Shown here: positions 9,187 through 16,344 of the stretch, piece after piece
Position numbering within the stretch: position 1 is the stretch's first letter
How the letters are laid out: every line of letters starts with the position of its first letter
Assembly: GCA_900316595.1 (NCBI GenBank)
Contig: ONDN01000012.1
Location: 1 to 16,344, forward strand
DNA from: an uncultured Mycoplasmataceae bacterium
GTDB taxonomy: Bacteria; Bacillota_I; Bacilli_A; Mycoplasmatales; Mycoplasmoidaceae
Direction of reading: 5' to 3'
DNA: 16,344 nucleotides
Position numbers and translations under genes: made by a program
The notes under the pieces: model-generated
Seen by the model: the letters and a program-made list of their open reading frames with translations, nothing else
Told to the model about the DNA's origin: nothing
Database searches by the model: none

Positions 9187-9753
9187 ATGTCTAATAATTC
9201 AATGAATGTTTACTCATCTTATTCAATAGTTTTATATGAATATGCAAAAGCAGACAAGAATATTAAAAAATACTTTCAGCAAGCCAAATTACTATTAAAC
9301 CTTTTATCAGCTCAAAAACATTATTTACACAATTTTTTGGCAAACTATAGTATTAATAAAACGCAACGTAAACAAATTATTGATTTAATTGCTCGTAATA
9401 TGTTAACGAAAAAGTTCAAATATTTTTTATACACAATTATTGACTTTAATCGTTGTAAATTAATAATTAAGATATTACAAAAATTTTTAGATCTATGTGC
9501 TAATGATCTCAAAATAAAAAATGTTAAAGTGTTTTCAGCTTTTGAATTGAACCAAAAGTTGCGTGAAAAATTAAAAAAAGCTCTTGAGAAATATTGCAAA
9601 ACCAAATTAGATATTGACTATCATATTGATGAAAATTTAATTGGTGGTATTAAAGTTCAAACAAATTTTGGATCAATTGATAATTCTTATCAATCTAAAT
9701 TAAAAAATTTAAAAGAAACATTAACATGACAATATCAAAACAATAACAAATAA
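9187..9753 (+). CDS. atpH: ATP synthase F1 subunit delta
   Basis: A 188-residue stalk-connector that joins the b subunit to the top of the F1 head. The N-terminal half is the expected helical bundle (YSIVLYEYAKAD near the start). The C-terminal family signature is seen in the segment DENLIGGIKVQTNFGSID followed by SYQSKLKNLKETL (residues about 148-181). One TGA is read as Trp at 9727-9729, after which the protein ends QYQNNNK. The purine-rich AGGTAGGAAG at the end of atpF may serve as ribosome binding site. It starts 2 nt after the atpF stop. Delta is the least conserved subunit, but context and C-terminus leave little doubt. Confidence 0.93.
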
Positions 9754-9766
9754 GCATGGAGACACA

Positions 9767-11335
9767 ATGGCAAAAAACATTAGTAATTTAACAAATGCTA
9801 TAAAAGCAAGAATACAGAAATATTCTAATGATGCAATAATAAGTGAGGAAGGAAAAGTAATTTCCGTTGGTGATGGAATTGTTATTGTTTCTGGATTAAA
9901 TAATGTAATGCTTAATGAGATGGTTAAGTTTGAAAATGGTAGCTATGGTATGGCACTTAATCTTGAAGAAGATGATACTGGTATAGTCATGTTAGGCAAT
10001 TATGAAAACATTGCAGAGAATAGTATTGTTAAGCGTACACGTAAAGTTGTTTCAATCGGTGTTGGTGATGCCCTAAGCGGAAGGATAATCGATTCACTTG
10101 GTGAACCAATTGATGGTAAGGGTCCAATTAAATATGACCGCTTTGAACCAATAGACACTATTGCTCCTGGTGTTATGGAACGTCAAAGTGTTAACCAACC
10201 ACTTGAGACAGGAATTTTAGCTATTGATTCAATGTTTCCAATAGGAAAAGGACAAAGAGAATTAATCATTGGTGATCGCCAAACCGGTAAAACAAGTATA
10301 GGTATTGACACTATTATTAATCAAAAAGGTAAAAATGTACATTGTGTTTATGTTGCTATTGGACAAAAGAATTCATCTATTGTGCAAGTAGTATCAACAT
10401 TAGCTACATATGGAGCATTAAGTTATACAACAATTATTTCTGCTACAGCAAGTGACATTCCTGCACTTAAATATATTGCACCATTTAGCGGTATGACTAT
10501 TGCTGAATATTGGATGAAAAAAGGTGAAGATGTTTTAATAATTTTTGATGATTTAACAAAACACGCAGTAAGTTATCGAACAATTTCATTGTTATTACGT
10601 CGCCCTCCTGGCCGTGAAGCTTATCCAGGTGACATTTTTTATTTACATTCACGTTTACTTGAGCGTGCAGGTAAATTAAATAAAAAAAATGGGAATGGAA
10701 GTATTACTGCATTACCTATAATTGAAACTCAAGCTGGTGATATTTCAGCATATATTCCAACTAATGTAATTTCTATTACTGATGGACAATTATTTATGGT
10801 TACCTCATTATTTAATGAGGGTCAAAGACCAGCAATTAGTGTTGGCTTATCTGTATCTCGTGTTGGTTCTGCTGCTCAAATTAATGCAATTAAACAAGCA
10901 GCTGGAAGTTTAAAACTAGATCTCGCACAATATGAAGAACTTTCTGCATTTAGTCAATTTGGTAGTGAATTAGATAAAAATACAAAAGACACATTAGAAC
11001 ATGGTAAAAGAATTATGGCAATGATTAAACAACCATTATGTAAACCTATTGATCAAATTGATCAAGCAATTATTTTGCTTTGCATAAAATATCGATTAAT
11101 TAAATGGATTCCTGTTGATTTAATCTCTCAATTCATTAATACATTAATTATCAACTTCAAAAAATCAGAATTAAGAAAAAAACTTACTAAAGAGAAGAAA
11201 TTTGATGAAAAATTGTCAAATGGATTTATTAAGGAAATTAAAAAACAGATTTTAGGATTTATCAATGGAATCAAGGATTATGATTTTAAAAAATATGGTT
11301 CTATAGAAGAATTTGCAGAACTAAAAACTAAATAA
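9767..11335 (+). CDS. atpA: ATP synthase F1 subunit alpha
   Basis: A 522-residue non-catalytic nucleotide-binding subunit alternating with beta in the F1 head. The N-terminal beta-barrel domain contains VISVGDGIVIVSGL. Walker A is GDRQTGKT at residues 169-176, the same residue numbers as in E. coli. The Walker B-type segment is VLIIFDDLTKHA. The arginine finger that reaches into the beta active site is Arg365 in LSVSRVGSAAQ. The C-terminal helical domain follows. The length is about ten residues over the usual 500-515. A GGAG at 9758-9761 precedes the ATG. It lies 13 nt after atpH and ends 2 nt before atpG. No TGA-Trp codon occurs in it; TGG is used. Confidence 0.98.
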   Translation: MAKNISNLTNAIKARIQKYSNDAIISEEGKVISVGDGIVIVSGLNNVMLNEMVKFENGSYGMALNLEEDDTGIVMLGNYENIAENSIVKRTRKVVSIGVGDALSGRIIDSLGEPIDGKGPIKYDRFEPIDTIAPGVMERQSVNQPLETGILAIDSMFPIGKGQRELIIGDRQTGKTSIGIDTIINQKGKNVHCVYVAIGQKNSSIVQVVSTLATYGALSYTTIISATASDIPALKYIAPFSGMTIAEYWMKKGEDVLIIFDDLTKHAVSYRTISLLLRRPPGREAYPGDIFYLHSRLLERAGKLNKKNGNGSITALPIIETQAGDISAYIPTNVISITDGQLFMVTSLFNEGQRPAISVGLSVSRVGSAAQINAIKQAAGSLKLDLAQYEELSAFSQFGSELDKNTKDTLEHGKRIMAMIKQPLCKPIDQIDQAIILLCIKYRLIKWIPVDLISQFINTLIINFKKSELRKKLTKEKKFDEKLSNGFIKEIKKQILGFINGIKDYDFKKYGSIEEFAELKTK

Positions 11336-11337
11336 GT

Positions 11338-12213
11338 ATGTCTTCATTAAGTAAAATTAGAAAACAAATTGTATCAATTAAAAAAACTTCAAAGATTACA
11401 CAAGCTATGAAGTTGGTTTCAACTATTAAAATGCAACACCAAAAAAATTGTTTTTTTGATATTACAAAATTTATGGATTCTTTGTACAATTTATTGCATG
11501 ATTTGGCTATAAGATCTAAATATGAAAACATATTTAGTAACGAAACTAGCTCTAATAAAAAACTATACATTTTAATTACTTCATCATTAGGTCTTTGCGG
11601 ATCTTTTAATATTAATGTATGCAAACATTTATTAGGTGTTTTAAATAATGATGATGACATCTATGTTATCGGTACACAAGGATTGAGCTATTTAAGAAAT
11701 CATGGATATATTAAACAAATTAAGTCAACATTTGTTTTTGATTCATTAAATTTAGATTATTTGGATTTGTTTTATATTAATCAATCAGCTATTGATAAAT
11801 TTAAAAATGGAGTTTATTCTGAAATCCATATTGTGTATACAAAATATGTAAATTCTTTAAATTTTGTTCCTGTTGATTTAAAAGTTCTACCAATTAAACG
11901 ATCATTATTTAGCGAAAAATATGTTGATGAAAGCAACATAAGTGTACTTAATAATAAAGGTAAAATCATTGAACTTGAATCGAAAAGATCTGAAATTATT
12001 AAGTCTTTAATTCCATTCTTTTTTGGTTCATTGCTCTTTTCATGTATGGTTGAATCACAGCTATGTGAACACACATCGAGAAGAAATGCCATGGAAGCTG
12101 CAACGGATAATGCCAATGAATTAATTGATAAATTAAAAAATACATATAACCAAGAGCGTCAAAATAAGATTACACAAGAAATTACAGAAATTATTGCAGG
12201 AGCAAGTGAATAA
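11338..12213 (+). CDS. atpG: ATP synthase F1 subunit gamma (central shaft)
   Basis: A 291-residue rotor shaft that turns inside the alpha3-beta3 head and couples it to the c-ring. The N-terminal helix has LSKIRKQIVSIKKTSKITQAMKLVST split around the family signature ITQAMKLVS (residues about 20-28). The C-terminal helix has SRRNAMEAATDNANEL and ends KITQEITEIIAGASE, as expected for the antiparallel coiled coil. The middle domain contains LYILITSSLGLCGSFN. The length is normal. It starts 2 nt after atpA in the context AAATAAGTATG with no ribosome binding site of its own, so it is probably translationally coupled. Confidence 0.96.
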   Translation: MSSLSKIRKQIVSIKKTSKITQAMKLVSTIKMQHQKNCFFDITKFMDSLYNLLHDLAIRSKYENIFSNETSSNKKLYILITSSLGLCGSFNINVCKHLLGVLNNDDDIYVIGTQGLSYLRNHGYIKQIKSTFVFDSLNLDYLDLFYINQSAIDKFKNGVYSEIHIVYTKYVNSLNFVPVDLKVLPIKRSLFSEKYVDESNISVLNNKGKIIELESKRSEIIKSLIPFFFGSLLFSCMVESQLCEHTSRRNAMEAATDNANELIDKLKNTYNQERQNKITQEITEIIAGASE

Positions 12214-12223
12214 GGACAAATAT

Positions 12224-13663
12224 ATGAAAATTAAAAAAAATAGAAAAACTAAAGTTAATAACAAAAATAATGATAATGGTTGAATTGTTGAAATAATTGG
12301 ACCAGTAGTTAATGTTCAATTCCCACACAATAATTTGCCACAAATTTATGATGCTTTAAAAATTGAAATTGCTAAAAATAAGTTTCTTGTACTTGAAGTA
12401 GAGCAAATTTCTGGTGATGATGTTGTTAAATGTATTTCTATGGGCTCAACTGATGGATTAAAACGTTTACAACCAGTAATTCAAACTCATCAACCAATTC
12501 TAGCTCCTGTTGGTGAAGGTGTACTTGGAAGAATGTTCAATGTTATTGGGGAACCTATCGATGATAAACCAATACCAACAAGCAAAATTTCATATGCACC
12601 TATTTATGCACCAGCTCCTAATTTTGCTGAACAATCAACTGAAGTTGAAACATTAGAAACTGGTATTAAAATCATTGATCTATTAATTCCTTATATGAAA
12701 GGTGGTAAAATTGGATTGTTTGGTGGCGCAGGAGTTGGTAAAACTGTTCTTGTGCAAGAATTAATTCATAATATTGCTACAAACCACAATGGTCTAAGTG
12801 TTTTTGCTGGTGTTGGTGAAAGAACTCGTGAAGGAAATGACTTATACCATGAAATGGTAGAGAGTGGTGTTATTAATAAAACAGCATTAGTATTTGGTCA
12901 AATGAATGAATCTCCTGGTGCAAGAATGCGTGTTGGATTAACAGCCTTAACTATGGCAGAATATTTCCGCGATCAAAAGAAACAAGATGTATTATTGTTT
13001 ATTGACAACATTTATCGATTTACCCAGGCAGGTAGTGAAATTTCAGCATTATTGGGACGCATGCCATCAGCAGTAGGTTATCAACCAACACTTGATTATG
13101 AAATGGGTCAATTACAAGAGAGAATTACATCTACAAAAAATGGATCTATCACTTCTGTACAGGCTATTTATGTTCCAGCTGATGACTTAACAGATCCTGC
13201 TCCTGCTACAACATTTTCACATCTTGATGCAAAAACTGTTCTTGACCGTAAAATTGCATCATTAGGTATCTATCCTGCAATTAATCCGCTTGAATCAAGT
13301 TCAAGATTATTAGACCCAAACATTGTTGGTATCGAACATTACAAAGTTGCTCGAGCTGTTCAAGAAATATTACAAAAATTTGATGAATTACAAGACATTA
13401 TTTCTATTCTTGGCATTGACGAATTAAGTGAACAAGACAAAATTATTGTTAACCGTGCTCGTAAAATTCGTAACTTTTTATCACAACCATTCCACGTGGC
13501 TGAAAAATTTAGTGGATATAATGGAGCATATGTAAAATTAAAAGATACTATTCGCTCATTTAAAGAGATTATTGATGGTAAATGCGATAATATTCCTGAA
13601 CAATATTTTCTATATGCATCATCAATTGATGAAGTAAAACAAAGAATGAAGGTTAAAAAATAA
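12224..13663 (+). CDS. atpD: ATP synthase F1 subunit beta (catalytic)
   Basis: A 479-residue catalytic subunit hydrolysing or making ATP. Walker A is GGAGVGKT at residues 167-174. GVGERTREGNDLYHEM carries the catalytic glutamate, and LLFIDNIYRFTQAGSE the Walker B aspartate. The C-terminal DELSEQDK is the DELSEED-type lever. The start is the ATG at 12224, because AAGGA directly upstream (12212-12216, overlapping the atpG stop) is a ribosome binding site and a TGA-Trp codon at 12281-12283 lies inside the conserved start GWIVEIIGPVVNVQF. This gives a Lys/Asn-rich extension of about 20 residues (MKIKKNRKTK...) before the beta-barrel. The usual NEPPG segment is NESPG here. It overlaps atpC by one base. 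Confidence 0.98.
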
Positions 13664-14076
13664 TGCTTGGAAAAACTTTTCATTTAGTTGTTAATACACC
13701 AACCGGTATCTTATTTGAAGATGATATTATTCAAGCAGAAATTTGTTCATCTAAAGGATATTATGTTTTGTTAGTTAACCATGCACCTATTATTGGTGCA
13801 ATGCGTACTAGTGTTTTGTATATTAGAGATCAAAAAAATAATCGCATACAAACAATAGTAAATGAAGGAGTTTTTCATTTCAATGAAAACGTCCTAAATA
13901 TTTTTACGGATTTCTTCTGCTTCAACAACCATGATAAAGTGAATATTCTTAAAATTAGACAAGAGCAAATTGAAAAAGTATTAAAATCGAAATATGCTAA
14001 TGAAAAAGAGTATGATCATATAATGAACAAATTAAAAGAAAACATACTACAATTAAAAAAATTTGCAAAAGTCTAA
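13663..14076 (+). CDS. atpC: ATP synthase F1 subunit epsilon
   Basis: A 137-residue small rotor subunit that joins gamma to the c-ring and inhibits the enzyme through its C-terminal helices. The N-terminal beta-sandwich is seen in FHLVVNTPTGILFEDDI and LLVNHAPIIGAMRTSVL (about residues 4-50). The C-terminal third is a Lys/Glu-rich helical pair ending KKFAKV. The ATG overlaps the atpD stop in TAATG, so translation is probably coupled. It is the last of the eight ATP synthase genes. No strong terminator follows immediately: the TTGATAA/TTATCAA inverted repeat at 14081-14106 lacks a T-tract. Confidence 0.94.
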   Translation: MLGKTFHLVVNTPTGILFEDDIIQAEICSSKGYYVLLVNHAPIIGAMRTSVLYIRDQKNNRIQTIVNEGVFHFNENVLNIFTDFFCFNNHDKVNILKIRQEQIEKVLKSKYANEKEYDHIMNKLKENILQLKKFAKV

Positions 14077-14124
14077 CCTTTTGATAATTTTTGCTCATTT
14101 TATCAACATTACTCTATTTTGGAA

Positions 14125-14130
14125 TATAAT
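14125..14130 (+). promoter_or_regulatory. Putative -10 box before the small membrane protein gene
   Basis: A perfect TATAAT ends 35 nt upstream of the ATG at 14166, giving a predicted leader of about 28 nt that contains GAGGAG at 14147-14152. No good -35 box is seen. It could provide a second promoter after atpC, or be a chance match in AT-rich DNA. Confidence 0.4.
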
Positions 14131-14165
14131 ATAAACAAAAATGTGTGAGGAGTGATTTTAGCAAG

Positions 14166-14447
14166 ATGAGCAAGTTAGCAAAATGAATTATCTTAACAAT
14201 TATTGTAATAGCGACTGCGTTGATTTTTTGAGCTTTTAATGCAGTGTTTCATCATATAGCAACATTTATTATTATGTGAATTGTAACATTCTTATCTATT
14301 ATTGCAGAAATTGTAGGCACTATTATAATTTGAAAAAATAAATATGTCATAGATATAACCACATCAAGTAATTCAGAATTAACAATTAGTGAAGCAAAAA
14401 AACGAAAAATACAAGAATTAATTAAAAAAATAGAAAAATTATCGTAA
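14166..14447 (+). CDS. Small two-helix membrane protein of unknown function
   Basis: I do not recognise this gene. It encodes 93 residues if four TGA codons are read as Trp (AKWIIL, IFWAFN, IMWIVT, IIWKNK); under the standard code it would look broken, so it is easily missed. Residues about 7-27 and 31-56 are strongly hydrophobic and give two membrane helices with a very short turn. The remaining 35 residues form a charged, probably helical C-terminal tail (SEAKKRKIQELIKKIEKLS). A GAGGAG ribosome binding site lies 13 nt before the ATG, a rather long spacing; an in-frame GTG at 14145 overlaps that site and is less likely. It lies 89 nt after atpC, and its stop overlaps the terminator at 14445. 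The placement of all four Trp codons in or next to the hydrophobic helices supports real coding. Confidence 0.75.
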
Positions 14448-14484
14448 AATTAAATTACTATTTTAAGTATTTTAATTTTACTTT
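14445..14484 (+). terminator. AT-rich intrinsic terminator ending the atp region
   Basis: The arm 14445-14459 pairs with 14466-14480 at 14 of 15 positions, with one T-T mismatch and a 6-nt loop, followed by CTTTT. The hairpin begins inside the stop codon of the small membrane protein gene. The stem is almost pure A-T and the T-tract short, so termination may be partial. Confidence 0.6.
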
Positions 14485-14740
14485 TGAGATTTATTTTTTG
14501 AGTTAAGCCACAAAATGCGAACTATATTTCAAAAACTGAGTATCTTTTACTGCAAATCATCTTCAAAATCTACTTATTTTTAAGGCTTAATTCTCAAATA
14601 ATCTTTTTTATTTGTATGACACTTTGTGGGGGTTATACCTACAAACCTAAATACCACACATTAGTTTACTCACCCATTAAAAATTTAATTGATTTAATTT
14701 AACACCAATTATCATTTTTAAAACTATACTTAATAAATAT
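14485..14740 (+). other. Non-coding, probably structured region upstream of ackA
   Basis: About 256 nt without a supportable reading frame. Three pairings can be drawn. (1) 14497-14509 pairs with 14584-14598: TTTGAG/CTCAAA and TTAAGCC/GGCTTAA, 13 base pairs with a 2-nt bulge, followed by six T at 14604-14609 like a terminator. (2) CCACAAA (14508-14514) pairs with TTTGTGG (14623-14629), extended by TG/CA across one mismatch. (3) TGTGG (14625-14629) pairs with CCACA (14654-14658), with GGGTT/AACCT inside. Pairings 1 and 2 compete for 14508-14509; 2 and 3 compete for 14625-14629. GGGGG at 14628-14632 stands out in this AT-rich DNA. It could be a leader, an attenuator or a small RNA; no known RNA family was recognised. 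Confidence 0.4.
14725..14730 (+). promoter_or_regulatory. Putative -10 box of ackA
   Basis: TATACT at 14725-14730 would start transcription near 14737, only about 4 nt before the ackA ATG at 14741, giving a near-leaderless mRNA. No ribosome binding site precedes the ATG, which fits such a start. No clear -35 box lies at the right distance. Confidence 0.4.
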
Positions 14741-15940
14741 ATGAAAAATGTAGATAAAAAAGTTATTATTGTCATAAATGCAGGAAGTTCATCTATTAAA
14801 TACAAAATATTTAAGAAAAGTAATGATGAAGTTATTGCTTCAGGTCAAATTGAAAAAATAGGAAATCCACAATCAATATTTGTATTAAAATACGGTCAAA
14901 AAAAGATATCACAAAATTTACCTATTCCAAACCATAAAGAAGGAATCCAGAAAATTCTTAATGAATTGAAAAATAATAAAATTATCGTTAATACAAAAGA
15001 TATTTATGCAATTGGCCATCGTGTAGTTATGGGTGGTATTTCATTCAATAAATCAACTATATGAACCCCTATAGTAAAGAAACATGTAGTTGATTTCTTT
15101 TCAATAGCACCATTACATAACCCACCTGAAGTTCAAACAATAGATGTTTTTGAAAAAATATTACCAAACGTTAAAAATGTATGTGTTTTTGACACATCTT
15201 TTCATAGAACAATTCCTACTTTTAATCATTACCCATTAGATCAAAAAGTAGTTAAAAAATACAAAATATATAAATACGGAATGCATGGTACAAGTTATCG
15301 TTTTGTCACTGAAAAAATGAAAACAGTTTTGAAAAAGAAAAACATAAACTTAATTATTTGCCATTTAGGTAATGGTGCAAGTATTTGTGAAGTAGTGAAT
15401 AGCAAATCATTAAATACTACAATGGGTTTATCACCATTAGAAGGATTAATGATGGGTACACGTTCTGGTGATATTGACCCAAGTATAGTTACTTATTTAA
15501 TCCGTCAAGGTTATTCGGTTGATAAGGTTGATAACTTATTAAATAAAGAATCTGGTTTTAAAGGTATGACTGGTTATAATGATTGCCGTGATGTTGAAGA
15601 TAAAGCATCAAAGGGAAATAAAAATGCTATTCTTGCCTTAAATATGTTTATTTCTCGAATTGTTAAATATGTAACAACCTATGCTAATGAAATATTAGTT
15701 CATGGCAAAATTGATGGTATTGTATTTACTGCTGGTATTGGTGAAAATTCTAAATTCATAATTAAGAAAATTGTTGAAAGATTACCAATTTTAAATTTGA
15801 AATTAAATGAAAAGAAATTGAATGAACAATATTCAGATTGAAAATTAATTTCTGATCCTAAATCAAAGATCAAAATGTATCAAGTTCACACTAATGAAGA
15901 ATTAATGATTGAGCAAGATGTAAAAAAGTTAGTAAAATAG
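14741..15940 (+). CDS. ackA: Acetate kinase
   Basis: A 399-residue cytosolic enzyme making ATP and acetate from acetyl phosphate and ADP, the last ATP-yielding step of pyruvate fermentation. The phosphate-binding start is VINAGSSSIKYKIF. Counterparts of the Methanosarcina enzyme's key residues are visible: Arg94 (GHRVVMGG), Asp151 (FDTSFHRTIP), His182 (YGMHGTS), Arg241 (GTRSGDIDP) and the glutamate pair 386-387 (TNEELMI). Later signatures FTAGIGENS and HLGNGAS are intact. Two usually conserved histidines are replaced: Met97 in GHRVVMGG and Tyr186 in HGTSYR. TGA is read as Trp in IWTPIV and SDWKLI. The length is normal. It has no ribosome binding site and is convergent with the next gene across 3 nt. 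Confidence 0.96.
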
Positions 15941-15943
15941 CAC

Positions 15944-16306
15944 TTATTTTTTAAGTAATTTATTAATATCTTCAGCAATAATTTTGGCATTATCACCAAA
16001 AATTAAAATTACAGAATTATTAGATTTTGTTATTCCTTTAATTTCATATTTCTTTTGTAAATTTGAATTAATTAAATTAACATTTTTTAAAACTATTTTA
16101 ATGCTTGATAATGTTGCTGAAACATTTTCAATGTTTTCAATGCCGCCAAGGTCTTTAACAAAATCGTTGATATTAAATTTATATTTCTTTGAATAAGTTA
16201 ATTCAGTATTTTTTGTATTAGCAATTTTTTTTGCTTTACAATATAAAACAATTTCAAACATTCCTAAGGTAATAATGTCTAATAAAATTCGTATAAAAAT
16301 ATTCAT
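15944..16306 (-). CDS. Membrane-anchored PTS EIIB-like protein lacking the active-site cysteine
   Basis: A 120-residue protein with a hydrophobic N-terminal helix (about residues 3-23) followed by a linker and a domain resembling glucose-type EIIB. The stretch DLGGIENIENVSATLSSIKIVL aligns with the EIIB domain of PtsG in this window (DAYGGKDNITNVTACITKLRIQV when read in two parts). The later ILIFGDNAKIIAEDINKLL aligns with VFGTKADVIKNNILDLL. The phospho-accepting Cys of VTACITKLR is Thr here (VSATLSSIK), and the conserved Arg of TKLR is Lys, so ordinary phosphotransfer looks impossible. Small stand-alone proteins annotated as putative EIIB occur in M. genitalium and M. pneumoniae, which I take as likely relatives. 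It starts close to a TATAAT and ends 3 nt from ackA on the opposite strand. Function unknown. Confidence 0.75.
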   Translation of the reverse strand: MNIFIRILLDIITLGMFEIVLYCKAKKIANTKNTELTYSKKYKFNINDFVKDLGGIENIENVSATLSSIKIVLKNVNLINSNLQKKYEIKGITKSNNSVILIFGDNAKIIAEDINKLLKK

Positions 16307-16318
16307 AGTTAATTTTTA

Positions 16319-16324
16319 ATTATA
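16319..16324 (-). promoter_or_regulatory. Putative -10 box of the EIIB-like gene
   Basis: A perfect TATAAT on the minus strand ends 12 nt upstream of the ATG at 16306, predicting a leader of only about 6 nt and no room for a ribosome binding site. A -35 box cannot be judged well so close to the window edge. Confidence 0.5.
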
Positions 16325-16344
16325 GTATAGTTATATCTATGAAG

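Noticed and set aside
14081..14106. TTGATAA/TTATCAA inverted repeat after atpC as a terminator
   Set aside because: The stem is only 7 bp with a 12-nt loop and no T-tract; it is as likely to be chance in AT-rich DNA.
14485..14740. Known mollicute RNAs (tmRNA, 4.5S RNA, RNase P RNA) in the ackA upstream spacer
   Set aside because: None of the conserved cores that I know for these RNAs could be found on either strand.
15934..15950. AAAATA/TATTTT hairpin over the convergent stops of ackA and the EIIB-like gene as a bidirectional terminator
   Set aside because: It is six A-T pairs only, too weak to call without transcript data.
16339..16344. ATG AAG at the right edge as the start of a divergent plus-strand gene
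   Set aside because: Only two codons are visible; the nearby TATAGT is suggestive but nothing can be supported.

Overview
The window comes from a mollicute (Mycoplasma/Mycoplasmoides-type organism). It is strongly AT-rich. At least nine of its genes read through in-frame TGA codons at positions where tryptophan fits the family (translation table 4), and genes are packed with 2 to 20 nt spacers. The content is fermentative: glucose uptake, lower glycolysis, acetate kinase and a complete F-type ATP synthase. I cannot assign a species. The leucine-rich-repeat surface protein end at the left edge may help place it.

Layout. 1-441 is the 3' end of a BspA-like leucine-rich-repeat protein (+). 442-674 has no recognisable gene. 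675-751 is tRNA-Arg(UCG) on the minus strand. 779-4943 is a minus-strand unit gap-pgk-ptsG with only 2 nt between genes. A divergent 135-nt spacer carries the gap promoter and a CIRCE (HrcA) operator overlapping the promoter of lon. 5079-7370 is lon (+), closed by a clear intrinsic terminator. 7464-14076 is the eight-gene ATP synthase operon atpB-E-F-H-A-G-D-C (+). 14166-14447 is a small two-helix membrane protein, followed by an AT-rich terminator. 14485-14660 is non-coding but has mutually exclusive long stems. 14741-15940 is ackA (+), convergent with 15944-16306 (-), a membrane-anchored EIIB-like protein without the phospho-accepting cysteine.

How it fits together. PtsG brings in and phosphorylates glucose. 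GAPDH and PGK carry out the oxidation step and the first substrate-level ATP step. AckA makes ATP from acetyl phosphate. In mollicutes without a respiratory chain the ATP synthase probably runs mainly as an ATPase that energises the membrane. Lon is the heat-shock-controlled protease.

I found no mobile element, CRISPR array or defence system. The points most worth checking are the switch-like non-coding stretch before ackA, the cysteine-less EIIB paralogue, the sodium-type signature in the c subunit, and the substituted histidines in AckA.
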